Assembly (NCBI GenBank): GCA_934777505.1
Contig: CAKVNM010000001.1
Span: forward strand, 1 to 64,000
Source: an uncultured Clostridia bacterium
Lineage (GTDB): Bacteria > Bacillota > Clostridia > Christensenellales > UBA1242
DNA: 64,000 nucleotides
Direction: 5' to 3'
Shown here: in pieces, positions 1 through 7,489 of the stretch
Layout: every line of letters begins with the position of its first letter
Position numbering within the stretch: the stretch's first letter is position 1
Translations under genes and position numbers: made by a program
The notes under the pieces: generated by a model
Databases searched by the model: none
The model's input: only the letters and a program-made list of their open reading frames with translations
What the model was told of the DNA's origin: nothing

Positions 1-63
1 CCCCAGCACCGCACGGGCGTGCGGTGGCGGACTAGCCCAGCGGGGCTAGTCCAGTGCTTCGCC
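1..63 (+). ncRNA. 3' end of an unidentified structured RNA
   Basis: This stretch is about 75 percent G+C in an otherwise very A/T-rich window, and it folds into two strong hairpins: CCGCAC/GTGCGG (9-14 with 19-24) and GGACTAGCCC/GGGCTAGTCC (about 29-52). AGCAC (5-9) and GTGCT (54-58) could close a junction around them. A Rho-independent terminator follows at once. High GC plus compensatory stems in a low-GC genome suggests a structural RNA on the plus strand whose 5' part lies before the window. I could not match it to tmRNA (no CCA end), RNase P RNA or the SRP loop motif, so the family is left open. Confidence 0.4.
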
Positions 64-65
64 AT

Positions 66-98
66 AAAAAAACCTTGCGTTTTTGCAAGGCTTTTTTT
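66..98 (+). terminator. Rho-independent terminator
   Basis: The stem CCTTGC/GCAAGG (73-78 with 85-90) has a six-base loop, an A-run before it and seven T after it. It can end the upstream RNA on the plus strand, and its mirrored A-run lets it also serve the convergent DUF2188 gene. Confidence 0.85.
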
Positions 99-100
99 AA

Positions 101-685
101 TTATCTTTGTTTTTGGAATTTGCCGTCTTTTTTCTTAACAGTCAAACTTAGTTCTTGGCTTTCGCTTAGTCTTGTTGCAACTTCAAGTGCTTCTGCTTTT
201 GTTTTGCATCTTTTGCTTGCTCTTGAACTATCGGTTTTCTTAACAATCCAATCTTTCTTTTCTTTGTCGTAAGTAACCATATATTTTTGTTTTCTAACTG
301 CTTCTTTGGCGTCTTCTTTTGTTTCTGGTTTCATTTCTTCTTCCTTTATTTCTTCAACCTTTTCTTCTTTTTCTGGGGCAGAGTCGGTTGTTTCTTCCTT
401 AACTTCTGCTGTTTCTTCTTTTTTCTTTGACGAACGCTTTTTTGTTTTTGTTGTTTCTTTGTTTTGTTCGCTTGTTGATTCTTCTAAGGCTGGCGATTCA
501 ACTTCTTCTTGTTTTTCTTCGCTAGCGGAAGCATTTTCTTCCTTTTGTTCGTCTTTTGGTTCTACGCTTTCTTTATTTGATTCTTTCTTAGTAATTTTGT
601 TGCCGATTACTAATGCAACAATCACTGCTATAACAACGATTGCAAGAATCAAAAAGCACCACCAATATTGTTTTAAAAATTCCAT
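101..685 (-). CDS. DUF2188 domain protein with membrane anchor
   Basis: This 194-residue protein has one N-terminal membrane helix (about residues 10-27), then a long low-complexity Lys/Glu/Ser/Thr linker (about 30-130), then a C-terminal domain of about 60 residues. The C-terminal domain matches the DUF2188 pattern: YMVTYD, DWIVKK, SRASKR, a Thr-Lys-Ala-Glu-Ala helix and a final basic KKDGK strand. DUF2188 has no known biochemical role. The linker would hold the domain away from the inner face of the membrane or the wall; orientation is not clear. AGGAG lies 8 nt before the start. It stands alone, convergent with the upstream RNA and divergent from the radical SAM gene. The charged linker is compositionally biased, not a sign of transfer. 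Confidence 0.8.
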   Translation of the reverse strand: MEFLKQYWWCFLILAIVVIAVIVALVIGNKITKKESNKESVEPKDEQKEENASASEEKQEEVESPALEESTSEQNKETTKTKKRSSKKKEETAEVKEETTDSAPEKEEKVEEIKEEEMKPETKEDAKEAVRKQKYMVTYDKEKKDWIVKKTDSSRASKRCKTKAEALEVATRLSESQELSLTVKKKDGKFQKQR

Positions 686-784
686 AATTTTCTCCTTTTG
701 CTTTTTGTTTTTTTAACACAAATATTATATACTTTTTGTGCTAAGATTTCAAGAGTTTGCCAAAAATTATTTTATTTTGTTTGC

Positions 785-813
785 TTGATAATCTTGCGTG
801 TTTGAGATATAAT
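785..813 (+). promoter_or_regulatory. Promoter of the radical SAM gene, leaderless
   Basis: TTGATA (785-790), a 17-bp spacer and TATAAT (808-813). The ATG begins 6 nt after the -10 box, so the transcript should start at or within a base or two of the A of the start codon. No Shine-Dalgarno sequence exists. Confidence 0.7.
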
Positions 814-819
814 TTTGCT

Positions 820-1725
820 ATGGAAAATTTTTGTTCAATATGCCCAAGACATTGCAAAGTTGATAGAAATCAAAAAACGGGATTTTGTGGGCAATCAAAC
901 ACTGTAAAAATTGCAAAAGTCATGCTTCACAAGTGGGAAGAACCAGTCATTAGTGGCACAAATGGTAGCGGAGCAATATTTTTTAGTGGCTGTAACCTAA
1001 AATGCATATACTGCCAAAACTATCAAATTTCTTCGCTTGGAGCAGGCACAGAAGTAACGATTGACGAACTTGTTAACATATTCAAACAACTGGAAGAAAT
1101 GGGCGCTCACAACTTAAATTTGGTAACGCCAACACATTTTACTGACCAAATCATCGAAGCACTAAACATTTATCGCCCAAAAATTCCAATCGTTTGGAAT
1201 ACTAGCGGTTACGAATCGGTGGAAACAATCCAAAAACTCAAAAATTATGTTGATGTTTATTTGACTGACCTAAAATATTTTAGCAAGGCACTTTCGACCG
1301 AGTATTCTAGTTGCACGGACTACTTTGATGTTGCCACCAAAGCGATTTTGGAAATGCGAAAAAATCAACCCGTTGATGTGATAGAAGATGGGCTCATGAA
1401 AGAAGGACTGATTGTTAGACATATGGTGCTTCCAACTCACATGGCGGACTCAAAAACAATTCTAAACTGGATTTTTGAAAATCTTGGACAAGAAGTCTAT
1501 GTTAGCATTATGAGTCAATACACGCCTTATTACAAAGCCAAAACACATAAAAAACTAAAACGCAGACTGCGTGAAAAGGAATATGACGAAGTTTTGAAAA
1601 AGGTTGTCGAACTTGACTTTAAAAACGGCTTTGCTCAGGATTTGGAAAGTTCGTCAACGGAATTTATACCCGACTTTGATTTGAAGGAGAGTCTTTTGGA
1701 TTTGAAGGACAACAAAAGTTCTTAA
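820..1725 (+). CDS. PflX-type radical SAM protein (COG1313)
   Basis: A 301-residue radical SAM enzyme. The cluster-binding motif CxxxCxxC is Cys58, Cys62 and Cys65 (GCNLKCIYCQN). A second N-terminal Cys group (CSICPRHC, then GFCG at 21-24) is typical of the PflX/COG1313 branch, which resembles glycyl-radical-enzyme activases but has no proven substrate. I chose the ATG at 820, not the earlier in-frame one at 757, because the protein then begins at the Cys motif and the start sits 6 nt after a consensus -10 box. The last residues and the stop codon are encoded by the left arm of an inverted-repeat element (1707-1943), so the original C-terminus may have been replaced. No glycyl radical enzyme is nearby. 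Confidence 0.85.
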   Translation: MENFCSICPRHCKVDRNQKTGFCGQSNTVKIAKVMLHKWEEPVISGTNGSGAIFFSGCNLKCIYCQNYQISSLGAGTEVTIDELVNIFKQLEEMGAHNLNLVTPTHFTDQIIEALNIYRPKIPIVWNTSGYESVETIQKLKNYVDVYLTDLKYFSKALSTEYSSCTDYFDVATKAILEMRKNQPVDVIEDGLMKEGLIVRHMVLPTHMADSKTILNWIFENLGQEVYVSIMSQYTPYYKAKTHKKLKRRLREKEYDEVLKKVVELDFKNGFAQDLESSSTEFIPDFDLKESLLDLKDNKSS

Positions 1726-1943
1726 CGCTGTAATATTAAAATAATAAGTTAAATGTCGATAAAATATTTTTTTGCAATTATATGATTTTCATTTCACGGA
1801 GCGAAAAAATGGCTAACAAGGGGCTTTGCTCCGTAGACATTTTTAAGCGAGCCCTTAAAGTGAAAGGGGTATTGGTGGGAAAACGAAAGTTTAGCCATTA
1901 GCAAGCAAGGCTTGCGTGCTGGCGTCAAGAACTTTTGTTGTCC
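1707..1943. repeat. 237-bp inverted-repeat (MITE-like) element
   Basis: The 22-bp ends (1707-1728 and 1922-1943) are inverted repeats matching at 21 of 22 positions. Inside are more nested pairs: ACGGAGC/GCTCCGT (1796-1802, 1828-1834), AATGGCTAA/TTAGCCATT (1808-1816, 1891-1899) and GCAAGC/GCTTGC (1901-1906, 1910-1915). The whole can fold into one branched hairpin. It holds a 30-codon reading frame (1809-1901) with no ribosome site. No transposase is present and I see no clear target duplication. The left end overlaps the stop codon of the radical SAM gene. It is either a non-autonomous mobile repeat or a structured intergenic RNA element. Confidence 0.6.
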
Positions 1944-2006
1944 CCCAAGTATTTTACATAATTTTCTTCCTTTTGGTTAAACTATCATTAGAAGGAGAAA
2001 AAAATT

Positions 2007-2240
2007 ATGATTATCGCAAATGTTATCAGTTACATTCTAGTGCTTATTGGTGCATTAAACTGGGGACTTGTTGGAATTTTCAACTGGAACTTAGTTGAGG
2101 CCATTTTTGGCGGATACAATGCAGGTTCAATCGTAGTTTACATTTTGGTTCTTGTTGCTGGTTTATGGCTTGCAATCTCGCCATGGCTAACAAGACATAA
2201 ATTGCTACTTTGCAAAAAACATAGCGTAGAAGAAATGTAG
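2007..2240 (+). CDS. DUF378 family small membrane protein
   Basis: A 77-residue protein with two membrane helices and the DUF378 hallmark GALNWGLVGIFNWNLVEAIFG near residues 15-36, followed by a conserved SIVVYILV helix. The family (YuzA in Bacillus) is of unknown function and usually ends soon after the second helix. Here a basic tail of about 17 residues (LTRHKLLLCKK and on) follows, which may be a late addition. AAGGAG lies 9 nt before the ATG. It lies just downstream of the inverted-repeat element and ends in its own terminator, so it is probably monocistronic. Confidence 0.8.
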   Translation: MIIANVISYILVLIGALNWGLVGIFNWNLVEAIFGGYNAGSIVVYILVLVAGLWLAISPWLTRHKLLLCKKHSVEEM

Positions 2241-2268
2241 AAAAATGGCTCAAATGCCATTTTTTTTG
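2241..2268 (+). terminator. Terminator of the DUF378 gene
   Basis: AAAAATGGC/GCCATTTTT with a six-base loop followed by a T-run. An alternative longer pairing (ATGGCTC with GAGCCAT at 2268-2274) is also possible. Confidence 0.7.
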
Positions 2269-2325
2269 AGCCATAAATCAAATTTTTTGACTAATTGCTT
2301 ATGAAAAGTAGTTAAATTAATTTTT

Positions 2326-2346
2326 ATATGATACAATATATCATAT
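2326..2346 (+). promoter_or_regulatory. Palindromic operator over the degV -10 box
   Basis: ATATGATA (2326-2333), a 5-bp centre, then TATCATAT (2339-2346) form a perfect 8+8 palindrome. It covers the likely -10 hexamer TACAAT (2332-2337), and the ribosome site follows within 3 nt. A protein bound here would block transcription. Confidence 0.5.
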
Positions 2347-2359
2347 AAGGAGAATTTTT

Positions 2360-3202
2360 ATGAAAATAGCAATTTCAGCCGAAAGTGCGATTGATATGCC
2401 AAAAGAACTACTTGAAAAATATGATATTCATGTTGTTCCATTTACAATTATTTTAGGAGAAGAGCAAAGGCTAGACGGGGACATTAAACCAGCCGAAATT
2501 TTTGAGTTTGTTGAAAAAACAAAGCAACTTCCAAAAACAAGTGCGGTCAACGAAGAACAATTTTTGGAACACTTTGGCTCGCTCTTAAAAGACTATGATG
2601 CAGTTATTCATCTTAGTATGAGCAGTGAACTATCAAGTGCTTGCTCAAACGCCAAAAAAGCAGCAGAAAAATTGGGTAATGTTAGGGTTATCGACACAAG
2701 GTCACTTTCAACTGGTATTGCCGTAATTTCTATTTTTGCTCAAAAACTTGTGGGCATGGGATTATCTCTTGACGAAGTCGTAAAAAAAGTAGAAGAAAAA
2801 GTGCCACACATCCAAATTAGTTTTGTACTCAAAAAACTCAACTATCTTTACAAGGGTGGCAGATGTTCAAGTTTGATGTATTTTGGAGCAAACTTGCTTG
2901 GCATCAAACCACAAATTATCGCAAAAGACGGCAAACTGATTTCTCATCACAAGTATCGTGGAACAATGGAAAAAGTTGTTGCAGATTATTGCCGTGACAC
3001 TTTAAAAGAGTTTAACACACCAGACAAAGAAGTTGCGTTTGTGACATACACAGTTGCGTCAGACGAAATGGTGCAAAACGCTGTTGATGCTTTGAAAAAT
3101 GCAGGCTTTAAAAACATTTACCTGACTCACGCAGGTGGCACAGTTAGTAGCCATTGCGGAGAGAATACTCTTGGAATTATTTACTTGAACTCTAACGATT
3201 AG
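2360..3202 (+). CDS. DegV family fatty-acid-binding protein
   Basis: A 280-residue DegV/EDD-fold protein. It starts with the family's IAISAESAIDMP strand-turn (in most members a ..TDSxxDLP.. motif) and carries TSAVNEEQF near residue 60, then SSELSSACSNA, the VIDTRSLSTG strand and the KKLNYLYKGGRCS segment. C-terminal residues YLTHAGGTVSSHCGENTLG match the lid that closes on the acyl chain. Family members (FakB in Staphylococcus) hand fatty acids to FakA for phosphorylation. No fakA is seen here, so it is one of several DegV paralogues at best. AAGGAG precedes the ATG. A palindrome on its promoter suggests repression. Confidence 0.88.
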   Translation: MKIAISAESAIDMPKELLEKYDIHVVPFTIILGEEQRLDGDIKPAEIFEFVEKTKQLPKTSAVNEEQFLEHFGSLLKDYDAVIHLSMSSELSSACSNAKKAAEKLGNVRVIDTRSLSTGIAVISIFAQKLVGMGLSLDEVVKKVEEKVPHIQISFVLKKLNYLYKGGRCSSLMYFGANLLGIKPQIIAKDGKLISHHKYRGTMEKVVADYCRDTLKEFNTPDKEVAFVTYTVASDEMVQNAVDALKNAGFKNIYLTHAGGTVSSHCGENTLGIIYLNSND

Positions 3203-3208
3203 TATTAA

Positions 3209-3238
3209 AAAAGACTCTTTTAAAAGAGTCTTTTTTTG
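3209..3238 (+). terminator. Terminator after degV
   Basis: A perfect AAGACTCTTTT/AAAAGAGTCTT hairpin followed by seven T. The arms are symmetric, so it can also end the convergent minus-strand transcript. Confidence 0.85.
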
Positions 3239-3240
3239 TT

Positions 3241-3429
3241 CTACCAATCTTGTTTTTTTAAAGAACTATGCTTAACATCATTGTGGATTTCAAAATATTT
3301 TTCCTTGAATTTTTGTTTGTCGGTTTTGTAATCTTCAAGCATTTCTTCAAGTTCTTCGGTGGTGAAGTCGCCAAGATTTATGCCTTCGTCAAAGTATTCG
3401 CTGAGTTTTAACAAATCGTTATTGTTCAT
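3241..3429 (-). CDS. Small acidic hypothetical protein
   Basis: The chosen start (MNNNDLLKLSEY) gives 62 residues. It has AGGAG about 6 nt upstream; the longer in-frame extension only copies the preceding gene in another frame. The protein is mostly helical and rich in Glu, Lys and Asp, with no recognisable motif or membrane segment. Its start overlaps the last 11 nt of the upstream RNA methylase gene, which points to translational coupling and a shared transcript. Confidence 0.6.
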   Translation of the reverse strand: MNNNDLLKLSEYFDEGINLGDFTTEELEEMLEDYKTDKQKFKEKYFEIHNDVKHSSLKKQDW

Positions 3430-4204
3430 TTTTATCTCCTTTTTTCTGTGAGCAGAAGTGATATGCACCAATTCCAACCGAGATTGCAAGGTTAAAACTG
3501 TCAATCTTGCTTGATTGCTCAATTTTTACGCATTTGCATTTGCTGTAAATTTCTTTGCCTAGCCCAGTGGCTTCGTTGCCGAAAACAAGACTAAAATTTT
3601 TGGATTTATCGCAGGTGGTGTTGCTTAGAAAACTTGCACTGTCCAAACAAAAAGCAAATTTTTCGTTACTTGCAAACGCCTTTTCGTAGTCGTCAAAGGT
3701 GTGGAAGACTTCAATATTCATTCCAAAAATACTGCCCATGCTGGAACGAATAACTTTTGGATTAAAAATATCAAGGCTGGTTTTTGATTTTTCCAGTTCA
3801 AATTTGTTGGTTGTGTTTTTGCCGTTTTCAATAATTGCAAGGTTGGTTAGGTTTAGTCCAAGCATGGTTCTAATGATTGTGCCAAGGTTTCCGCTGTCTT
3901 GCGGACTAACCAAAACAATGTGATTGCCACTTGAAAGTTTGTCGTAATATTTTTCAAACACGCCAACCAAATAGCAGTTGTCTTTGCTCGACAATGCTTC
4001 CACTTGCTTGGTGGAGTGGATTACTTCTATGCTATGTTTTTCGGCATAGTCCAAAATGCTTTTAATTTCGTCACTCATAACAAGTTTTTCGTGGCAAATA
4101 AGGGCAATAATTCTTGCTTTTTTGCTCTTGATTAACTCGATTGTTGGGAATTGTCCAAAGGTGTAGGAGTAGTCAAAACTCTTGTCGTATTTTTTGTATT
4201 TCAT
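3419..4204 (-). CDS. SPOUT (TrmH/SpoU) family RNA 2'-O-methyltransferase
   Basis: A 261-residue SAM-dependent RNA ribose methylase. An N-terminal RNA-binding-like part (about 1-100) leads to the trefoil-knot catalytic domain. Visible motifs are motif 1 (SPQDSGNLGTIIRT, in place of the usual ..NPxNxGaixRtA..), motif 2 (VFGNEATGLG) and motif 3 (IDSFNLAISVGIGAY). These bind SAM and form the knot. The target rRNA or tRNA base cannot be told from sequence. Its promoter has TATAAT exactly 6 nt before the ATG and no ribosome site, so the mRNA is probably leaderless. It is followed by an overlapping small gene. Confidence 0.85.
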   Translation of the reverse strand: MKYKKYDKSFDYSYTFGQFPTIELIKSKKARIIALICHEKLVMSDEIKSILDYAEKHSIEVIHSTKQVEALSSKDNCYLVGVFEKYYDKLSSGNHIVLVSPQDSGNLGTIIRTMLGLNLTNLAIIENGKNTTNKFELEKSKTSLDIFNPKVIRSSMGSIFGMNIEVFHTFDDYEKAFASNEKFAFCLDSASFLSNTTCDKSKNFSLVFGNEATGLGKEIYSKCKCVKIEQSSKIDSFNLAISVGIGAYHFCSQKKGDKNEQ

Positions 4205-4210
4205 ACTTTT

Positions 4211-4216
4211 ATTATA
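4211..4216 (-). promoter_or_regulatory. Extended -10 box, leaderless start of the SPOUT methylase
   Basis: On the minus strand TGATATAAT is followed by six bases and then the ATG, with no Shine-Dalgarno sequence. Confidence 0.65.
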
Positions 4217-4256
4217 TCACAAATTATTTTCAAGCGTTAGTGTTTGACTTATGTTT

Positions 4257-4805
4257 TCAATTTTCAATTAAACTAAAATTTTCGTGACTAAGTTTTGCAT
4301 ATTTTATGTCGCCATTCATTTTGATTTTGCCTTTGCAGATGAACTTTGCCGTTTGAGTTTCGGCACTTTCTTGCGTTCTATATGTCAGTTCGTAAAAGTT
4401 ATAGCCCAAAATATTTAAAAATGGGTTAATGTAAAAAAGGTCGTTTCTAATATACACAATGCCTATCAAAACGATAATCAATATGAACACAACAAACATA
4501 CTCACTTTTTCCAGTTCAAAACTGAGCGCAAATAGCACGAATAGCGAAAAGTATCCCAAAAAGTACTGCTCGGTTATGCTTGTTTTTTGCATTACTATTA
4601 TACTGTTTTTTGGTGTGTTACTGTGCTTAACTGCAATGTATGCTCCGTAGCACCCAAACACGATTAGCAAAAATAACAGCACCAGCGAAAATGTGTTTAA
4701 AAAGTTAAAGTGCAGATTGCCAAAAATGATATCTATTAAAATTTTTATCGTGACCAAAAAATAAAGTGGCACAAACGCACTGATATAAAGCAAAAGTTTT
4801 TTCAT
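4257..4805 (-). CDS. Four-helix membrane protein of unknown function
   Basis: A 182-residue protein with four hydrophobic segments (about residues 3-27, 36-60, 82-98 and 100-117) and a soluble C-terminal tail with FYINPFLNILGYNFYEL. That INP-x-L-x-x-x-GY-x-x-YE segment resembles what I remember of small KwaA-like membrane proteins from anti-phage loci. The partner kwaB is not here and the neighbours are housekeeping genes, so a defence role is not claimed. The start has no clear ribosome site; a TACATAAT-like -10 lies about 15 nt upstream on the minus strand. Confidence 0.6.
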   Translation of the reverse strand: MKKLLLYISAFVPLYFLVTIKILIDIIFGNLHFNFLNTFSLVLLFLLIVFGCYGAYIAVKHSNTPKNSIIVMQKTSITEQYFLGYFSLFVLFALSFELEKVSMFVVFILIIVLIGIVYIRNDLFYINPFLNILGYNFYELTYRTQESAETQTAKFICKGKIKMNGDIKYAKLSHENFSLIEN

Positions 4806-4837
4806 GCTTATATTTTGTGCATTATGTCACTGTTTTA

Positions 4838-5509
4838 TTATTCAATATCGTTAATTTTCTTGATTAGGTCTATCACTTCTAGCAAATCGTGTTTGATTGC
4901 AAATGCTCTTTTTTTGATTTCTTGGGTAGGGGTGGTTAGGTCGGGAACACACACTGTTCTAATGCCAGCATTAATTCCAGCAAGCGCTCCATAGTTTGAG
5001 TCTTCAAGCGCAAGTGCGTTTTTTGGATTGACTCCAAGTTTTTTGCAGTTTTCAAAGTAAATTTCTGGGTCGGGCTTTGTGTTTTTAACCATGTCGCCAC
5101 CAATAATGCTGTCAAAATAGTCCATGCTCACTTTTGCATACTTGATATCAGCCAAAATTGTTTGATAAAAACTTGAAGACGCAATCCCAATTTTTATGTT
5201 GTTGTGCTTTAAGAAATCAAGAAGTTGAACAAGCCCTTTTTTGCATTCAAGTCCAAGCTTGTCCAAACAGTCATACATATAAATCCACGCCAGTTTGTTG
5301 TATTTGTCAAAGTCGAAATCGCTTCCCATAACTCCAAGAATTAGTTTCTTGCTTTCCTTTGAGCCAAGTCCCACACAATCAATCAACGATTGCCTTGGAA
5401 TGTTCAAATTGTACTCTTTGCTGATATATAGAACAGAGTTTAGCCAAACTCTTTCGGTGTCAAACATTAGTCCATCCATATCAAAAATTACTGCTTCAAT
5501 TTTTTCCAT
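4838..5509 (-). CDS. HAD-superfamily phosphatase, beta-phosphoglucomutase-like
   Basis: A 223-residue HAD hydrolase. Motif I is FDMDGLMFDTE, with nucleophile Asp10 and general acid Asp12. Motif II is IASSS, motif III the Lys in NTKPDPEIY, and motif IV ALEDSNYG. The helical cap between residues 18 and 85 places it in the subgroup of beta-phosphoglucomutase and sugar-phosphate phosphatases. Substrate cannot be fixed from sequence. GGAG precedes the ATG. It runs opposite to the ABC exporter genes that follow. Confidence 0.85.
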   Translation of the reverse strand: MEKIEAVIFDMDGLMFDTERVWLNSVLYISKEYNLNIPRQSLIDCVGLGSKESKKLILGVMGSDFDFDKYNKLAWIYMYDCLDKLGLECKKGLVQLLDFLKHNNIKIGIASSSFYQTILADIKYAKVSMDYFDSIIGGDMVKNTKPDPEIYFENCKKLGVNPKNALALEDSNYGALAGINAGIRTVCVPDLTTPTQEIKKRAFAIKHDLLEVIDLIKKINDIE

Positions 5510-5588
5510 ATTTTCTCCAATAATATTTGATTATACATGATATTATGTGCAAAAGTTAATCAATTTTTAAATTTTTTTAAAATTACTA

Positions 5589-5617
5589 TTGACATAAGTC
5601 GAAAAATATATAATAAT
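5589..5617 (+). promoter_or_regulatory. Promoter of the ABC-2 exporter operon
   Basis: TTGACA (5589-5594) with AATAAT 17 bp on (5612-5617); an overlapping TATAAT (5609-5614) has a short 14-bp spacer. About 40 nt of leader precede the first gene. Confidence 0.45.
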
Positions 5618-5659
5618 GTTTGTCTACATTTAAAATTTAATATAAAATTGCGAGGTTGT

Positions 5660-6649
5660 ATGCCAAAGATTATTCAATTTGAACACATCAGCAAAGAATT
5701 CAAAATCTCGGTTAGAGAAAAAGGCATAAGGGGAGCATTAAAAAACCTGTTTGCACCAAAACATAAAATCGTGCAAGCACTAAGCGATGTCACTTTTGAA
5801 ATTGAGCAGGGCGACATTGTTGGTTATATCGGCCCAAACGGCGCAGGAAAGTCCACCACAATTAAAATTATGAGTGGCATTTTGAATCCAACAAGTGGCA
5901 GTTGCCAGATTGACGGCTACACTCCTTGGAAAGACAGAAAAGCCTATGTAAAAAACATCGGCGTTGTTTTTGGTCAGCGTTCTCAACTTTGGTGGGATGT
6001 GCCTGTCATCGAAAGTTTTGAACTACTAAAAGACATCTATAAAATAGACGAACAAACATATCAGGAAAATTTGGATTTGCTCACAAAAACTTTGAACCTT
6101 AGCGAAATTTTGTCCCGTCCCCTAAGACAACTTTCACTCGGTCAAAAAATGAAGTGCGAACTGGCGGGCTCACTCTTGCACAAGCCAAAAATTTTGTTCC
6201 TTGATGAGCCAACTATTGGACTTGATGCAGTAACAAAACTTGCGGTTCGAGATTTTATTAAAGATATCAACAAAAAGTGGGGAACAACGGTTATTCTAAC
6301 CACTCATGATATGAGCGATATTGACGCTTTAACCAACAAAATTATTTTGATTGGCAGAGGCAAAATTTTGTACAACGGCAGTTTTAGTGCAATCAAAGAA
6401 AAATATGGTGCAACAAAAACTATCAAAGTGCAGTTTGCAAAAGCGTACGATAGCGTGAGCCTTGACGGCTACGAAGTTGTGTCGCACGACAAAAATATTG
6501 CGGTTCTAAAAAACCTTGACGGAACAGTTTTCCATGCCAAAGATTTTATCTCGGCAATCAGCAAAGACTACGAAATCGTTGACTTTTCAATCGAGAGTTT
6601 AAGCGTTGACGAAATCTTGGCGAGCCTATACAAAGATTACAAACTATAA
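5660..6649 (+). CDS. ABC-2 type exporter ATPase (COG4586)
   Basis: A 329-residue ATPase. It has Walker A GPNGAGKSTT (about 58-67), the Q-loop in VVFGQRSQLWWD, the signature LSLGQKMKCELAG, Walker B ILFLDEPTIGLD and the H-loop TTHDM. The tryptophan pair after the Q-loop and the accessory C-terminal domain of about 90 residues match COG4586, which works with two DUF990-type permeases. I used the ATG at 5660, preceded by GAGG, because the earlier in-frame start adds 41 residues unlike the family. Two permease genes follow in the same direction, forming a complete exporter. The cargo is unknown. Confidence 0.88.
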   Translation: MPKIIQFEHISKEFKISVREKGIRGALKNLFAPKHKIVQALSDVTFEIEQGDIVGYIGPNGAGKSTTIKIMSGILNPTSGSCQIDGYTPWKDRKAYVKNIGVVFGQRSQLWWDVPVIESFELLKDIYKIDEQTYQENLDLLTKTLNLSEILSRPLRQLSLGQKMKCELAGSLLHKPKILFLDEPTIGLDAVTKLAVRDFIKDINKKWGTTVILTTHDMSDIDALTNKIILIGRGKILYNGSFSAIKEKYGATKTIKVQFAKAYDSVSLDGYEVVSHDKNIAVLKNLDGTVFHAKDFISAISKDYEIVDFSIESLSVDEILASLYKDYKL

Positions 6650-6690
6650 CTTTATATTTTCAGTATTTTAAACAAAAAGGAGAAGAATAT

Positions 6691-7488
6691 ATGAAGTCAT
6701 ATTTTGGCGTTTTCAAAATGCAGTTCAAAGGCGAATTGCAATACAGAGCAAAAGCAATTTCGGGAATGATGACTCAGTTTTTTTGGGGATTAATGTACAT
6801 ATTGCTTTACTCTGCGTTCATGAAAGACGGCACCGTAAACGGCTTTACTCTTTCGCAAATGACATCTTATGTTTGGCTGGGTCAAGCATTTTTTGCATTT
6901 CGATATGTTTTCATGCTGTCTAGCGTCAGCAAGGAAGTCATAAGCGGAGATGTGTGCTACAAGTTCACCAAACCCATCGACCTTTACAACCTTTGGTTTA
7001 GTGAATATGCGGGCTACAAACTGTCGGCAACAATACTAAGATTTCCACTAATATTCATCATCGCACTATTTTTGCCTGTTGGATTTAAACTTTGCCTTCC
7101 AGTTAGCATTTGGGCGTTCTTGCTTTTTTTAGTTAGTTTGGTTATTGGATTTTTAATGACTTGTGCAATTTCAATGTTCATTGTCAACATCGTTTTCAAA
7201 ACGCTTTCGCCAAAGGGAGCAGCATCAATGGTAACAACTGTATGCAGTTTGCTTGGCGGTGCAATCGTGCCACTTCCAATGCTTCCACAAGGCGTGCAGA
7301 ATGTGTTGAACTACTTGCCATTTAGGTTTATTTCCGACCTTCCATTTAGAATTTACATCGGCAATATTGATATCATTCAAGGATTAATCTTCACAGGAAT
7401 TTCGCTAGCGTGGTTAATCGTTCTTGTTCTTATTGGCAAATTATTCTTAAACAAATCACTCAAAAAAGTTGTTATTCAAGGGGGTTAG
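6691..7488 (+). CDS. ABC-2 transporter permease (DUF990 type)
   Basis: A 265-residue integral membrane protein with six predicted helices. The N-terminal YFGVFKMQFKGELQYRAK amphipathic stretch is the usual coupling element of the COG4587/COG3694 permeases. TKPIDLY and SPKGAASM lie in its loops. AAGGAGA precedes the ATG at a good distance. It is the first of two paired permeases that form the channel driven by the ATPase upstream. The stop codon is one base before the next gene's start. Confidence 0.85.
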   Translation: MKSYFGVFKMQFKGELQYRAKAISGMMTQFFWGLMYILLYSAFMKDGTVNGFTLSQMTSYVWLGQAFFAFRYVFMLSSVSKEVISGDVCYKFTKPIDLYNLWFSEYAGYKLSATILRFPLIFIIALFLPVGFKLCLPVSIWAFLLFLVSLVIGFLMTCAISMFIVNIVFKTLSPKGAASMVTTVCSLLGGAIVPLPMLPQGVQNVLNYLPFRFISDLPFRIYIGNIDIIQGLIFTGISLAWLIVLVLIGKLFLNKSLKKVVIQGG

Positions 7489-7489
7489 T

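Noticed and set aside
306..716. Open frame on the plus strand opposite the DUF2188 gene, rich in Ser and Phe
   Set aside because: It is the complement of the Lys/Glu-rich linker; no ribosome site and no family.
757..819. Upstream extension of the PflX-type radical SAM gene
   Set aside because: It would place the promoter inside the gene, and the N-terminal Cys motif begins at the later ATG.
1916..2098. Frame reading through the right end of the inverted-repeat element into the DUF378 gene
   Set aside because: No ribosome site and overlaps a better gene in another frame.
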